Source: Hyphomicrobiales bacterium (GTDB lineage Bacteria > Pseudomonadota > Alphaproteobacteria > Rhizobiales > Rhizobiaceae). From it: 64,000 nucleotides of DNA. Below the pieces are notes generated by a model. That model had not been told where the DNA came from. It ran no database searches and saw only the letters and a list, made by a program, of their open reading frames with translations. The stretch covers positions 310,001 through 374,000 of the forward strand of contig UBWZ01000008.1 in the NCBI GenBank assembly GCA_900469345.1, given 5' to 3'. Shown in pieces: positions 48,208 to 57,864 of the stretch (position 1 is its first letter; every line of letters begins with the position of its first letter). The translations under genes and the position numbers were made by a program.

Positions 48208-49326
48208 ATGCGGCTCTACGATTGCGATCACTGCGGGCAGCCTATCCACTTCGATAACCGGACCTGTGTCAACTGCGGCTACCGTCTGGCCTTCGTGCCG
48301 GAAAAGCTCGCCATGCACGCACTCGAGGATGCCGGTGACGGCAGCTGGAGCCTCGTGGCAACGCCGGAACACAAGGTAAGGCTGTGCGCCAACGCGATCA
48401 TGGATGTGTGCAACTGGACCGTCCTTGCCGATGATCCGCAGCCATTCTGCCCCGCCTGCCGGCACAATCGGCTTGTTCCGGACGCCTCCACCGAGGAAGG
48501 GCTCAACCAGTGGCGCCGCATCAGCCAGGCGCAGCGTCATCTTTTCTATTCGCTGATGCGCTGGAACCTGCCGCGGACCAACCGCGACGAGGACCCGCAG
48601 GGCGGGCTGGTATTCGATTTCCTGGTCGACGAGGTTATGCCCGACGGCACAATCGTCCCGGCGATGACCGGCCACGAGGATGGTCTGATCGCCATCCGCG
48701 CCGCCGAGGCCGACGATGCGACCCGCGAACAGATCCGTGTCTCGATGAACGAGCCCTACCGCACCATGCTTGGGCATTTCCGGCATGAGACCGGCCATTA
48801 CATTTGGGACAAGCTCGTCCGGGACGGTGGCAGGATCGATGACTTCCGCGCCGTCTTTGGCGACGAGACGATCGACTACGGCGAGGCGCTGAAGCGCAAT
48901 TACGAGCAGGGGCCGCCGCCCGACTGGCAGCAGTTCTTCGTCAGCACCTATGCGAGCTCCCATCCCTGGGAAGACTTTGCCGAGAGTTTCGCGCACTACC
49001 TGCACATCGTCGACACGCTCGAGACCGCGCGAGCCTATGGCATGACCATCGAGCCGCGTCGCCATGAGGAACTGGCGGCTGAGGTTGCCTTCAACCCCTA
49101 CAATGCCCAGAGCGCGGAGCAGCTGGTGACCGCCTGGATCCCGTTCAGCGTTGCGCTGAACAGTCTGCACCGTTCCATGGGCGTGCCGGACCTCTATCCG
49201 TTCATCCTGACTGGGCAGGTCGTGGCCAAGCTGGAATTCATCCACACGATGATCCATGACAACCAGCGCCAGCAGGCACGCTCGACGCGCGCCTTCGAGG
49301 CGTCGGAGGTTGCCCCGGCCGGCTGA
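48208..49326 (+). CDS. Zinc-ribbon putative zinc-binding metallopeptidase
   Basis: A 372-residue protein. Residues 1-30 hold two C-x2-C pairs (CDHCG, CVNCG) forming a zinc ribbon, and a third pair, FCPACR, lies near residue 90. The peptidase motif HETGH sits near residue 193 in GHFRHETGHYIWD, with a downstream Glu in WEDFAESFAHYLH. This is the DUF2248-type zinc-binding peptidase family; substrates unknown. No signal peptide, so cytoplasmic. GGCAGGACG precedes the ATG. Confidence 0.87.
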   Translation: MRLYDCDHCGQPIHFDNRTCVNCGYRLAFVPEKLAMHALEDAGDGSWSLVATPEHKVRLCANAIMDVCNWTVLADDPQPFCPACRHNRLVPDASTEEGLNQWRRISQAQRHLFYSLMRWNLPRTNRDEDPQGGLVFDFLVDEVMPDGTIVPAMTGHEDGLIAIRAAEADDATREQIRVSMNEPYRTMLGHFRHETGHYIWDKLVRDGGRIDDFRAVFGDETIDYGEALKRNYEQGPPPDWQQFFVSTYASSHPWEDFAESFAHYLHIVDTLETARAYGMTIEPRRHEELAAEVAFNPYNAQSAEQLVTAWIPFSVALNSLHRSMGVPDLYPFILTGQVVAKLEFIHTMIHDNQRQQARSTRAFEASEVAPAG

Positions 49327-49338
49327 TCGCCGGCGGGA

Positions 49339-52245
49339 TCAGGCCCGCTTGGTCAGGGGAAACCGCTCTTTCAGCAGACGCATCACGGCGTCTGTCGCAG
49401 CCGGCGGTCCGAACAGGTAGCTCTGGCCGAAATGGCAGCCCATCGTCGCCAGTTCCGTCGCGTCGTCGTCCGTCTCCACGCCCTCGGCAATGACGGACAT
49501 TTCCAGCGCGCGTGCCATGGCGATGACGGATCGCAGCAGGATGGCGCGCTTTTCGGTGGCATTGCGCACCAGCGACTTGTCGAGTTTGATCGTGTCGAAG
49601 GCGAACTGCGTCAGGTGCCCGAGCGACGAGTAACCGGTGCCGAAATCGTCCAGCGCAAGGCCGATGCCTGTCTCGCGGATCTTTGCAAGAACCAGCCTGG
49701 ACTGTTCCGGGTTCTCCATCATCATCGATTCGGTCAGTTCTAGCTTCAGCTGCGCAGGGTTGATCTGCGTCCGTTGCAGCAGGCTGCGCACGTCGTTGTA
49801 AAGGTCCGCATTGATCAGCTGGGCGCTGAACAGGTTGACCGAAACGAACAGCGGCAGCTCGCCGGTCTGGGTTTGCCAGCTGGTCAGGTCTGCCGTGGCG
49901 CGGTCGAGCGCGAACATGCCGAGCGATCCGATCAGATCCGACATTTCCGCGATCGGGAGGAATTCCGATGGCGGGATCGGCCCGCGCTTCGGATGATCCC
50001 ATCGCATCAGCGCCTCGAAGCCCGAAAGCTCGCCGTCCTTCAGCCGGATGATCGGCTGGTAGACCAGCGACAGTTCGCGGCGCTCGATGGCGCGGCGAAG
50101 GTCGGTTTCGATCTGCAGGCGGTCCGTCGTGGTCGAGCGGAAGGCGGGCCGGAACGGCTCGACCTTGCTGCCGCCGGCGCGCTTGGCGCGGTACATGGCA
50201 AGTTCCGCATCGGCCAGAAGGCCGGCGGCGTTTTCCTGCTGGTCCACCCACGAGGCAAGCCCGATCGATGCGGTGAGCACGATCTCGCGGTTGGCGAAGT
50301 TGATCGGCACCATGATCGCCTTTGAAACCGCATCGGCGAAGTCCGCGACCTTGGCCGGGTCGTGTTCCGAAACCAGGATCAGCCCGAATTCGTCGCCCGA
50401 AAGCCGCGCAAGCGTGTCCTGCGGCTTCAGCAGGCGCCGCAGCCGGCGCGTCAGCGCGATCAGGATGTTGTCCCCGGCCGCGATCCCGAGACTGTCGTTG
50501 ACCTGCTTGTAGCGGTCGATGTCGATCGCCATCACCGTCGGGCGGACCGTGTCGCCGGCGGGCGCAAGCGTCAGCACCGACTGCAGCCGATCGAGAAAGA
50601 GTTCCCGGTTGGGAAGGCCGGTCAGGTTGTCGTGCAGCGCATCCTGCAGCAGCCGTTCCACCGAATTCTTCTGCTCGGTGACGTCGACGATCGTGCCCAC
50701 GCAGCGGATGATCTCGCCGTCGGAGCCGAGCACCGGCCGCGCGCGGATCTGCAGCCAGTGAAAGTGACCGTCCTCGGCGCGGATCCGGAACTCGTGGTTG
50801 AGGCGGCCGCGGCGGTGTTCCAGCAGCACGTCGAGCGTCGCGCGGAACCGGTCGCGGTCGTCGGGATGCAGTCTTGGAAGCCAGTTGCGGACCGGCCCGT
50901 GCATGGTACCGGCGTCGAGCCCGAGGCGTGTCGAAATATCGGGCGTCGTCACCACGCGATCGCGCGAAACATCCCAGTCCCACACGGTATCGCCGCTGCC
51001 CGTCAGCGCCAGCGACTGGCGTTCGAGATCTGAAAACAGCCCCTGCTGGTAGGCGCCGCCCGCAAAGGCGTGCTGCATGACGGTAAAGCCGATCAGCAGC
51101 ACGATCAGCACCAGCCCGCCGCCGAGCGCCGGCTGGATGATGTCGTTGTCGAGCCGTCCGGTCACGGTCAGCCATCCGCCGAACAGCCAGACCAGGATCA
51201 GCACCCAGGTTGGCACCAGCAGAATGGCACGGTCGTAGCGGTTGAAGCCGAGATAGATGATCAGGAGAATTCCGACGCTTGCGGTCAGCGCCAGAGACAA
51301 ACGCGCGATGCCGGCCGCGACCGAAGGATCGTAGATCGCGACGCCGCCAAGCAGCACCAGACCGACGATCCAGGCGAGCGTCGCGTAGCCGAGGTGCACG
51401 TGCCAGCGATTGAGGTTGAGATAGGTGAACAGGAAGATGACCAGCGACGAGGCGAGCGCCACTTCCGCCGCCGCGCGCCATATTCGCTGGTCGCTGGACG
51501 TGATGGTGATCAGCTTGTCGAGAAAGCCGAAGTCCACGCAGATATAGGCAAGCACGGCCCAGGCAAGCGCCGCCGCCGCCGGCAGCATCGACGTGCCCTT
51601 GACCACGAACAGGATGGTGAGAAACACCGCCAGCAGGCCGGCAATGCCGAGCACGATCCCGCGGTAGAGCGTGAACGAGTTGACCGTGTCCTTGTAGGCG
51701 TCCGGCTGCCAGAGATAGATCTGGGGCAGGGACGGGGTCGCGAGCTCGGCGACGAAGGTGATGGTGGAACCCGGATTGAGGGTGATCCGGAACACGTCCG
51801 CATCGGGGCTGGCGATCCTGTCGAGCGCGAAACCTTCCGACGGCGTGATCGAGATGATGCGCTGCGAGCCAAGATCCGGCCAGAACATCTTCGAATTGAC
51901 CAGCCGGAAGTGCGGCGCGACGATCACCCGCTCCAGCTGCTCTTCCGAGACGTTGGAGAGCGCAAACACCGCCCAGTCGCCCTGGTGCGTCGGCGAACTG
52001 GCGCGCACCTCGATGCGCCGGCGAATGCCGTCGGCGCCGGCCGCCGTGGAAACCTGGAAGGCCTCGCCCTGGTTCGTGTAGATGTCCGTGGTGCGCGTCA
52101 GGTCAAGCGCCGTATCGTCGCGTGAAATCTTCACGGGCTCGGCTGCCAGTGCCCCGTAGGCCGAACCCAGGCAGAAGAGCAATGCGAGCAGGGAAACGAT
52201 GCGACGCATGAGGCAATGCTGGCGCAGGGAGGCGAGCGCGGTCAT
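49339..52245 (-). CDS. 7TM-DISM sensor with PAS, GGDEF and EAL domains
   Basis: A 968-residue protein with a signal peptide, a periplasmic beta domain (~35-190, the DISM extracellular type), about seven transmembrane helices (~200-400), a PAS domain (~415-530), GGDEF (~545-705) and EAL (~720-960). The GGDEF loop reads RLSGDEFG: Gly at the first position is replaced by Ser, so cyclase activity is uncertain. EAL motifs FEALMRW, LELTES, LDDFGTGYSS and AEGVET are intact, favouring cyclic-di-GMP hydrolysis. The ATG at 52245 overlaps the acetyltransferase stop (ATGA); another at 52209 would still leave a signal peptide. Confidence 0.9.
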   Translation of the reverse strand: MTALASLRQHCLMRRIVSLLALLFCLGSAYGALAAEPVKISRDDTALDLTRTTDIYTNQGEAFQVSTAAGADGIRRRIEVRASSPTHQGDWAVFALSNVSEEQLERVIVAPHFRLVNSKMFWPDLGSQRIISITPSEGFALDRIASPDADVFRITLNPGSTITFVAELATPSLPQIYLWQPDAYKDTVNSFTLYRGIVLGIAGLLAVFLTILFVVKGTSMLPAAAALAWAVLAYICVDFGFLDKLITITSSDQRIWRAAAEVALASSLVIFLFTYLNLNRWHVHLGYATLAWIVGLVLLGGVAIYDPSVAAGIARLSLALTASVGILLIIYLGFNRYDRAILLVPTWVLILVWLFGGWLTVTGRLDNDIIQPALGGGLVLIVLLIGFTVMQHAFAGGAYQQGLFSDLERQSLALTGSGDTVWDWDVSRDRVVTTPDISTRLGLDAGTMHGPVRNWLPRLHPDDRDRFRATLDVLLEHRRGRLNHEFRIRAEDGHFHWLQIRARPVLGSDGEIIRCVGTIVDVTEQKNSVERLLQDALHDNLTGLPNRELFLDRLQSVLTLAPAGDTVRPTVMAIDIDRYKQVNDSLGIAAGDNILIALTRRLRRLLKPQDTLARLSGDEFGLILVSEHDPAKVADFADAVSKAIMVPINFANREIVLTASIGLASWVDQQENAAGLLADAELAMYRAKRAGGSKVEPFRPAFRSTTTDRLQIETDLRRAIERRELSLVYQPIIRLKDGELSGFEALMRWDHPKRGPIPPSEFLPIAEMSDLIGSLGMFALDRATADLTSWQTQTGELPLFVSVNLFSAQLINADLYNDVRSLLQRTQINPAQLKLELTESMMMENPEQSRLVLAKIRETGIGLALDDFGTGYSSLGHLTQFAFDTIKLDKSLVRNATEKRAILLRSVIAMARALEMSVIAEGVETDDDATELATMGCHFGQSYLFGPPAATDAVMRLLKERFPLTKRA

Positions 52246-52853
52246 GATCTCAAAAGCTTCCCGAACTCGCCGTCGTCCGGCAAGCGGGAGAACATCACGT
52301 GGTCGTGCCATTCGCCGTTGATTTTAAGGTATTTGCGCAAAAGACCTTCCCGCTCGAAGCCGGCTTTTTCCAAAAGCCGCATGCTTTTCCAATTGTCCGG
52401 AATACAGGCTGCCTCGATCCGGTGCAACTGAAGTCCGCCGTAGATGTAGGGGATAGCCACTTTCAATGCGGCCAACATATGGCCCTGGCCGGCATGCCGC
52501 TCGCCCATCCAATAGCCGATCATGCAGCTTTGCGCGGCGCCGCGGCGGATATAGCCGATGGTGAGGCCCCCCAGCAGCGTGTCGTCCTTCCTGTGGAAAA
52601 GCAGCAGCGGCACGGCAAGCCCCGAATTGAATTCCTGGCTGCCGCGCATCACCCGTGCGCGGAAAGAGGATTCGGTCAGCTCGTCGCCGCGCCAGGTCGG
52701 CTCCCAGGGCTGCAGGAAGGCGCGGCTTGCGGAGCGCAGCCGGTACCACTGGTCGTAATCGGAATTGCGCGGCAGCCGCAGCATGTGCTCCGCGCCATAG
52801 AGTTCAGGCGTATCCGGCTGTCGAGACAGAAACCGAAACACCGACTTGGCCAT
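52242..52853 (-). CDS. GNAT family N-acetyltransferase (RimJ/RimL type)
   Basis: A 203-residue acetyltransferase. The acetyl-CoA loop region reads IGYWMGERHAGQGHMLAALK, and the later blocks LQLHRIEAACIPDNWKSMRLLEKAGFEREGLLRKY (read in parts) are the RimJ/RimL hallmark of enzymes acetylating ribosomal-protein N-termini or similar amines. Length is typical. It is cotranscribed with the following GGDEF-EAL gene through a 4-base ATGA overlap, and follows the M16 peptidase by 42 bases. Confidence 0.92.
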   Translation of the reverse strand: MAKSVFRFLSRQPDTPELYGAEHMLRLPRNSDYDQWYRLRSASRAFLQPWEPTWRGDELTESSFRARVMRGSQEFNSGLAVPLLLFHRKDDTLLGGLTIGYIRRGAAQSCMIGYWMGERHAGQGHMLAALKVAIPYIYGGLQLHRIEAACIPDNWKSMRLLEKAGFEREGLLRKYLKINGEWHDHVMFSRLPDDGEFGKLLRS

Positions 52854-52895
52854 TCTTCTGCTGCTCCGGGCAGGGCTGCCGGATTAGGGGTGCAC

Positions 52896-54194
52896 CTAAC
52901 CAGCAGCCTTTTGGGTGTTGACCGCCGGCGAGGAAAGCGCCGCGGAAATATCGGTGATCGGGGCGAGCTGTTCGATCGGGCCGACGGCCGACATGGTCGG
53001 GACGGTATCGAAGAACAGGCGGCCGGCAAGGTCTGTCAGGCGATCGGTGGTAATGCCTTCCAGCCTCTCCATCATCTCCTCGTTCGGAATGGAGCGGCCA
53101 TAAAGCATCATCTGCCGGGCGATCTGTCCGGCGCGCGCGGCCGGGCTTTCCTGGCCCATCAGCAGCTGCGCACGGATCTGCGCGCGGGCGCGGTCGATTT
53201 CCTGCTGATCGATCATCTCCGCCGACTTGCGCAGTTCCTCGATCACCACGGGAACGAGGTTGGGCAGTTCGTTGCCGTTGGTGGCCGCATGGACGCCGAA
53301 GATGCCGGTGTCGGAAAAGCCCCAGTGGAAGGCATAGACCGAATAGCAGAGGCCCCGCCGTTCGCGCACTTCCTGGAACAGTCTTGACGACATGCCGCCG
53401 CCGAGGATGTTGGCCAGGATCTGCGAACAGTAGAAGTCGCGCATATGGTAGGCCTTGCCCTCGAAGCCGAGCAGCAATTGCGCGTCCATCAGGTCGCGGG
53501 CTTCGCGCACGTCGCCGCCGACATAGCGGGCCGGTTCCATCATCACCGGGCTGCTGGGCGTCGTCGGCAGGCCGGCGAAGCGCTCTTCCACCTGGCGGCA
53601 GAACGACGCGTGGTCGACGGCGCCGGCGGCGACGATGAACATCCGGTCGGTGGTATAGTTGCGCGACAGGTAGCCGCGGATCTGGTTCGGAGTAAAGCTG
53701 TTGACGGTGTCCGGCGTGCCGAGGATCGGCCGGCCGATGGTCTGGCCGCGATAGGCCACTTCCGAGAAACGGTCGAAAACGACATCGTCCGGCGTGTCGT
53801 TGGCGGCGCCGATTTCCTGCAGGATCACGTGTTTTTCGCGCCGCAGCTCTTCCTCGTCGAATTCCGATTCCGTCAGGATGTCGGCAAGGATGTCGACGGC
53901 GAGCGGCACATGGTCCTTGAGGACGCGCGCATAATAGGAGGTCGTTTCGGTGGAGGTGGCGGCATTCAGTTCGCCGCCGACATTCTCGATCTCTTCGGCG
54001 ATGTCGCGGGCGCTGCGTCGCTTGGTGCCCTTGAAGGCCATGTGCTCGAGGAGATGGGCAATGCCGTGCTCCTCTGCGGATTCATTGCGCGATCCCGATT
54101 TGATCCAGACTCCGAGAGCGACGCTCTCCAGGTGTGGCATGGTTTCGGTCACGATTGTCAGCCCGGAAGAGAGCCGGGTGATTTCAACATTCAT
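52896..54194 (-). CDS. M16 family zinc peptidase
   Basis: A 432-residue protease of the mitochondrial processing-peptidase family. The inverted zinc motif H-x2-E-H is in AHLLEHMAFKGTKRR at about residue 48, with the distal metal Glu in REKHVILQEIGA. The C-terminal domain has the Gly-rich loop LGGGMSSRLFQEVRE. Being the active subunit type (complete HxxEH), it resembles PqqL/YmxG-like processing peptidases. It follows thrC by 27 bases on the same strand. ATG at 54194. Confidence 0.94.
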   Translation of the reverse strand: MNVEITRLSSGLTIVTETMPHLESVALGVWIKSGSRNESAEEHGIAHLLEHMAFKGTKRRSARDIAEEIENVGGELNAATSTETTSYYARVLKDHVPLAVDILADILTESEFDEEELRREKHVILQEIGAANDTPDDVVFDRFSEVAYRGQTIGRPILGTPDTVNSFTPNQIRGYLSRNYTTDRMFIVAAGAVDHASFCRQVEERFAGLPTTPSSPVMMEPARYVGGDVREARDLMDAQLLLGFEGKAYHMRDFYCSQILANILGGGMSSRLFQEVRERRGLCYSVYAFHWGFSDTGIFGVHAATNGNELPNLVPVVIEELRKSAEMIDQQEIDRARAQIRAQLLMGQESPAARAGQIARQMMLYGRSIPNEEMMERLEGITTDRLTDLAGRLFFDTVPTMSAVGPIEQLAPITDISAALSSPAVNTQKAAG

Positions 54195-54221
54195 ACTCAG
54201 TCTTTCCGGCGCTGCCGTCAC

Positions 54222-55613
54222 TCAAGCCCGGGCACGCTCGCCGATAAAGGTTTCGACGGCTTTAAGGTCCGGCTGCAAAGTGTCGAAGCGCTCCTCCCTT
54301 TGCATAAGATCAGCTAGCCATGATGGAAGGGCAGGATCAATTCCGCAAGCGGATTTTACGGCGGCCGGGAATTTGGCCGGGTGCGCGGTGGCAAGCGTCA
54401 CCATCGGCGTCGGGGCCTTGCCGTTCTTCTTCGCCACGAAGACCGCCGTCGCGGTATGCGGATCGAGGAGGTAGCCGGTATCGGCCAGCGTCTCGCGAAT
54501 GGTTGCCGCCGCCTGCTTTTCGGTCGCCCGTCCGGCCCGGAATTCGCGGCGGATGGCCTTCAGGGCCTCCGGAGCGATTTCGAAGCTGCCGGACTGCTTG
54601 AGGCCGGCCATGGCATTGCGCACGCCCGTCGCATCGCGCCCGAGCGCTTCGAACAGCAGGCGCTCGAAGTTCGAGGAGATCTGGATGTCCATCGACGGCG
54701 AACTGGTCGCCATCACCGATCGCATCTCGTAGCGGCCGGTCTTCAGCGTCCGCGCCAGGATGTCGTTGTCGTTGGTGGCAATCACCAGCCGGCCGATCGG
54801 CAGGCCCATCTTCTTGGCCACGTAGCCGGCAAAGATGTCGCCGAAATTGCCGGTCGGCACGGTAAAGGAGATCTTCCGGTCCGGGCTGCCCAGCGCAAGC
54901 GCCGAGGTGAAGTAATAGACGACCTGGGCCATGATGCGCGCCCAGTTGATGGAGTTGACGCCCGACAGCTTCACCTTCTCGCGGAAGGCGACGTCGTTGA
55001 ACATCTCCTTCACCAGGTTCTGGCAGTCGTCGAAATTGCCCTCGACGGCGATCGCATGGACGTTGCTTTCGCGCGACGTGGTCATCTGCCGCTGCTGAAC
55101 GGGTGAAACCTTGCCATGCGGGAAGAAGATGAAGATGTCGGTCCGGTCGCGGCCGGCAAACGCGTCGACGGCGGCCCCGCCCGTGTCGCCCGAAGTGGCG
55201 CCGACGATCGTCGCCCGCTCGCCGCGCTCGGCAAGCACGTGATCCATCAGCCGTGCAAGCAACTGCATCGCCACGTCCTTGAAGGCGAGCGTCGTGCCGT
55301 GGAAGAGTTCGAGGATGAAGTCGTTGGGGCCCGTCTGCACCAGCGGCACGACCGCGGGATGCCGGAACGTGGCATAGGCTTCATCGATCATCGCCTGCAG
55401 CTTGTCGTCGGCGATTTCCCCGGCGACGAAGCGCTTGATGATCTCGAATGCGATGGCGGGATAGGACTTGCCGCGCAGCGCACGGATTTCCCTTTTGCTC
55501 AGCGCCGGCCATTCGCGCGGCACGTAGAGCCCCCCGTCACGGGCAAGCCCGGCGAGCAAAGCGTCGCGGAAGCCCAGAGCAGGTGCCTCGCCTCGGGTAG
55601 AAATGTAGTCCAC
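54222..55613 (-). CDS. thrC: Threonine synthase
   Basis: A 463-residue PLP enzyme converting O-phosphohomoserine to threonine, the step after ThrB. The N-terminus reads DYISTRGEAPALGFRDALL, the PLP lysine is in HGTTLAFKDVAMQLL near residue 110, and GATSGDTGGAA, VPTGNFGDIFAGY follow. Length fits the long (fungal/proteobacterial) class. The start is GTG at 55613, with GAGG upstream. Runs in an operon with the M16 peptidase downstream. Confidence 0.96.
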   Translation of the reverse strand: MDYISTRGEAPALGFRDALLAGLARDGGLYVPREWPALSKREIRALRGKSYPAIAFEIIKRFVAGEIADDKLQAMIDEAYATFRHPAVVPLVQTGPNDFILELFHGTTLAFKDVAMQLLARLMDHVLAERGERATIVGATSGDTGGAAVDAFAGRDRTDIFIFFPHGKVSPVQQRQMTTSRESNVHAIAVEGNFDDCQNLVKEMFNDVAFREKVKLSGVNSINWARIMAQVVYYFTSALALGSPDRKISFTVPTGNFGDIFAGYVAKKMGLPIGRLVIATNDNDILARTLKTGRYEMRSVMATSSPSMDIQISSNFERLLFEALGRDATGVRNAMAGLKQSGSFEIAPEALKAIRREFRAGRATEKQAAATIRETLADTGYLLDPHTATAVFVAKKNGKAPTPMVTLATAHPAKFPAAVKSACGIDPALPSWLADLMQREERFDTLQPDLKAVETFIGERARA

Positions 55614-55738
55614 GAGCCTCAATCCCCAATCGATTTTTGTTCGCGCCGCTGATATAGACCAGGAAAACCTGCGGTGAAAGAGCGGAAAACGACGCTCGGT
55701 GATCGCATGTGAAACGGGACTGCAAAGGGTTGAGTATC

Positions 55739-56338
55739 GTGTCTGACAAGGTTTTGCGCGGTTTTCTGACGGTATCGCTGGTCGCTCTCTTGAGCGCATG
55801 CAGCTCGAGCGGGGACGCTCCCAATCCCTATGGACGTTCCCACGGCTCTGGTCCCATCGACATGCGGTTGCCGCAACAGGCGCCTGATCCGAATGCGACG
55901 CCGGTCGTCCAGGCCTATTGCCCGCAGGTGGTGATGCGCGATCAGGATGCCATCTACAGCGCCTACGCCAAGGGTGGCCAGAACAGCCCCGACAAGCTCC
56001 TCTTCCAGGCCTCGCTTGCCGATGCGACACGCCAGTGCACCGCCAATGAGACGACCCTGACCATTAATGTGGTCGCCCAGGGTCGCATCGTCGAAGGTCC
56101 GGCAGGCTCCCCCGGCAAGACGGTCCTGCCGATCATCGTCGAGGTGCTGGACGGCGACAAGGCGATCTATTCCCAGAAGGTTGCCTACCCGGTCGATATT
56201 CCGAGCGGCGGCACTCAGTTCCTCTTCAACAAGGCGGACGTGCAGATCCCGAACGGCCAGGCCGGCGCGTCCCGCTTTACCCGCGTCCGTATCGGCTTCG
56301 ACACGGGTCCGGCAAAGAAGCCGGCAAAGCGGGGCTGA
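55739..56338 (+). CDS. Predicted lipoprotein, unknown function
   Basis: A 199-residue lipoprotein: GTG start at 55739 (AAAGGG 9 bases upstream), a hydrophobic helix and the lipobox LLSAC, then a Ser/Gly-rich linker. The C-terminal domain (ANETTLTINVVAQGRIVEGP, LPIIVEVLDGDKAIYSQKVAYPVDIPSGG, read in parts) looks like a beta sandwich of the kind conserved in rhizobia, but I do not recognise a characterised family. Divergent from thrC; convergent with the HAD gene, with a strong hairpin at the stop. Confidence 0.7.
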   Translation: MSDKVLRGFLTVSLVALLSACSSSGDAPNPYGRSHGSGPIDMRLPQQAPDPNATPVVQAYCPQVVMRDQDAIYSAYAKGGQNSPDKLLFQASLADATRQCTANETTLTINVVAQGRIVEGPAGSPGKTVLPIIVEVLDGDKAIYSQKVAYPVDIPSGGTQFLFNKADVQIPNGQAGASRFTRVRIGFDTGPAKKPAKRG

Positions 56339-56348
56339 TTAGCCCCGC
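56329..56348. terminator. GC hairpin over the lipoprotein stop codon
   Basis: Perfect 8-base stem GCGGGGCT/AGCCCCGC with loop GATT; the TGA stop spans the stem-loop boundary. It lies between convergent genes and no strong U-tract follows, so termination is likely but not certain. Confidence 0.5.
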
Positions 56349-56360
56349 CTGAGCCTGTCT

Positions 56361-57050
56361 TTAGACGGCGCCACCCCAGTCGCTGAGCGCCGCGATCACC
56401 GCCGGCAGGTCGGCCATGCGCGAGATCACGGTTTCCGCGCCCGCATCGGTCAGCCTGTCGGCATGGCTCGGATAGGTGTGCGAGGCGCCGGTAAAGCCGA
56501 CCACCCGCATGCCGGCCGCCCTTGCGCCATGGATGCCGTGCACCGAATCCTCGATTACCAGCGTCTTCGACGGCGAAACCTTGAACTGCTCGGCCCCGTG
56601 CAGGAAGATATCCGGCTTCGGCTTGACCCGGTCCGGGCCCAGATCCTTGGCCGAGAAGATGTGCGGCGCGAAATACGGCTTCAGGCCGACCTTGTCGAGC
56701 ATCATGTCGAGCCGCGCGCTGCTGGAATTGGAGCAGATGCAGTGCGGCGTTGTGATGCGCGACAGCGCGAACGTCACGCCTTCGATGATCTTCACCTCCC
56801 GTGCCAGGCGCGCGTCGAGCAGCTGTTCGGACTTGTCGAGCAGAGCGGCCGACAGCGGAATGTCCGCTTCCTTTTCCACCTGCAGCAAAATGTTCTTCCA
56901 GGTCATGCCGGAAAACCGTTCGCCCATTTCCTCGACGCTGATCGGGTAACCGGATTCGGTGAGCAGCTTGGACTCGACCTTGGCGGCGATGATTTCGGAA
57001 TCGACGAGCACGCCGTCGCAATCGAAGATGATGAGGTCGAAACCGCTCAT
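56361..57050 (-). CDS. HAD family hydrolase (beta-phosphoglucomutase/GPH-like)
   Basis: A 229-residue haloacid dehalogenase-like phosphatase. Motif I FDCDGVLVDSE (nucleophile Asp at residue 9), motif II around CICSNSS, motif III Lys in RVKPKPDIF and motif IV IEDSVHGIHGARAAGM are all present, with a helical cap domain between I and II. Acts on a small phosphorylated metabolite that cannot be named. ATG at 57050. Confidence 0.9.
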   Translation of the reverse strand: MSGFDLIIFDCDGVLVDSEIIAAKVESKLLTESGYPISVEEMGERFSGMTWKNILLQVEKEADIPLSAALLDKSEQLLDARLAREVKIIEGVTFALSRITTPHCICSNSSSARLDMMLDKVGLKPYFAPHIFSAKDLGPDRVKPKPDIFLHGAEQFKVSPSKTLVIEDSVHGIHGARAAGMRVVGFTGASHTYPSHADRLTDAGAETVISRMADLPAVIAALSDWGGAV

Positions 57051-57182
57051 GAGAAACTGCCTTGTTGGGGAGAGTGCGCGGCCTTCTATACCAGAGCCGG
57101 CCAAAGCTCAACCGAGGGAGAGACAGGAGGATCTGCAAAAGCCGTCGGAGGCGGCCCGCGCTCGCCGGCCGACTTGGACGTG

Positions 57183-57863
57183 TCAGACGGGGAAGAGCGC
57201 CAGGAACTGCCGTTCGCCTTCGGGCGAAAACACCACCACCCGGCTGTCGCCATGCCGCCGCGCCCATCCCTTGGCGGTGAAATGCTGCAGCAGCGCCTTG
57301 CCGAGCGTGCCGGCAAGATGCGAGCGCCGCTCGCTCCAGTCGAGGCAGGATTTGCACAAAGGCCGGCGTCCGCCCACAAGCGGCGCCAGATCGAGCCCCA
57401 GGCTTTCGAGCTCCGATCTTCCCTGGTCCGTCAGGCTCAGCGCGTCGCCATCGCAGGCGATCACCTCGCGGGCGACGAAACTGTCGAGCATGCGAACCCC
57501 GTAATCGCCGGCCAGATGGTCGTAGCAGATGCGCGCCTTGCGCAAGGCCGGATCCTTGGGGCCCGGCTGGTGGCGCAGATGGCCACGGCTCGCCGCAAAA
57601 CCCATCAGGCTCTCGAGCAAGGCGGCCGCAGCTGCATCGGCGAGCGCGAAATAGCGGTGCCGCCCTTGCTTGCGCTGGCCGATCAGCCCGCCGGCTTCGA
57701 GCTTGGACAGATGCGAGCTCGCCGTCTGCACGGTCACCCCGGCGGCCTGGGCAAGCTCCGTCGCGGTCAGCGCCTGGCCGCCCATCAGCGCGGACAGCAT
57801 GTTGGCGCGGGCCGGATCGCCGATCAGCATGCCGATCCGGGCTATGTCTGGGCCTTCCTTCAT
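57183..57863 (-). CDS. ArsR family transcriptional regulator
   Basis: A 226-residue regulator. Residues ~5-85 are an ArsR winged helix (LIGDPARANMLSALMGG, TATELAQAAGVTVQTASSHLSKLEAGGLI in parts, QGRHRYFALAD). The C-terminal ~140 residues form a second domain with cysteines (RICYDHLAGDYGV, PLCKSCLDW), which may bind metal or sense redox or a small molecule. It is divergent from the NIPSNAP/ABM operon with 71 bases between starts and two inverted repeats there, so it most likely represses that operon and itself. Confidence 0.85.
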   Translation of the reverse strand: MKEGPDIARIGMLIGDPARANMLSALMGGQALTATELAQAAGVTVQTASSHLSKLEAGGLIGQRKQGRHRYFALADAAAAALLESLMGFAASRGHLRHQPGPKDPALRKARICYDHLAGDYGVRMLDSFVAREVIACDGDALSLTDQGRSELESLGLDLAPLVGGRRPLCKSCLDWSERRSHLAGTLGKALLQHFTAKGWARRHGDSRVVVFSPEGERQFLALFPV

Positions 57864-57864
57864 A

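Noticed and set aside
49238-51481. 747-residue minus-strand open frame
   Set aside because: Shadow frame of the 7TM-GGDEF-EAL gene on the same strand; Arg/Ala-rich and without domain signal.
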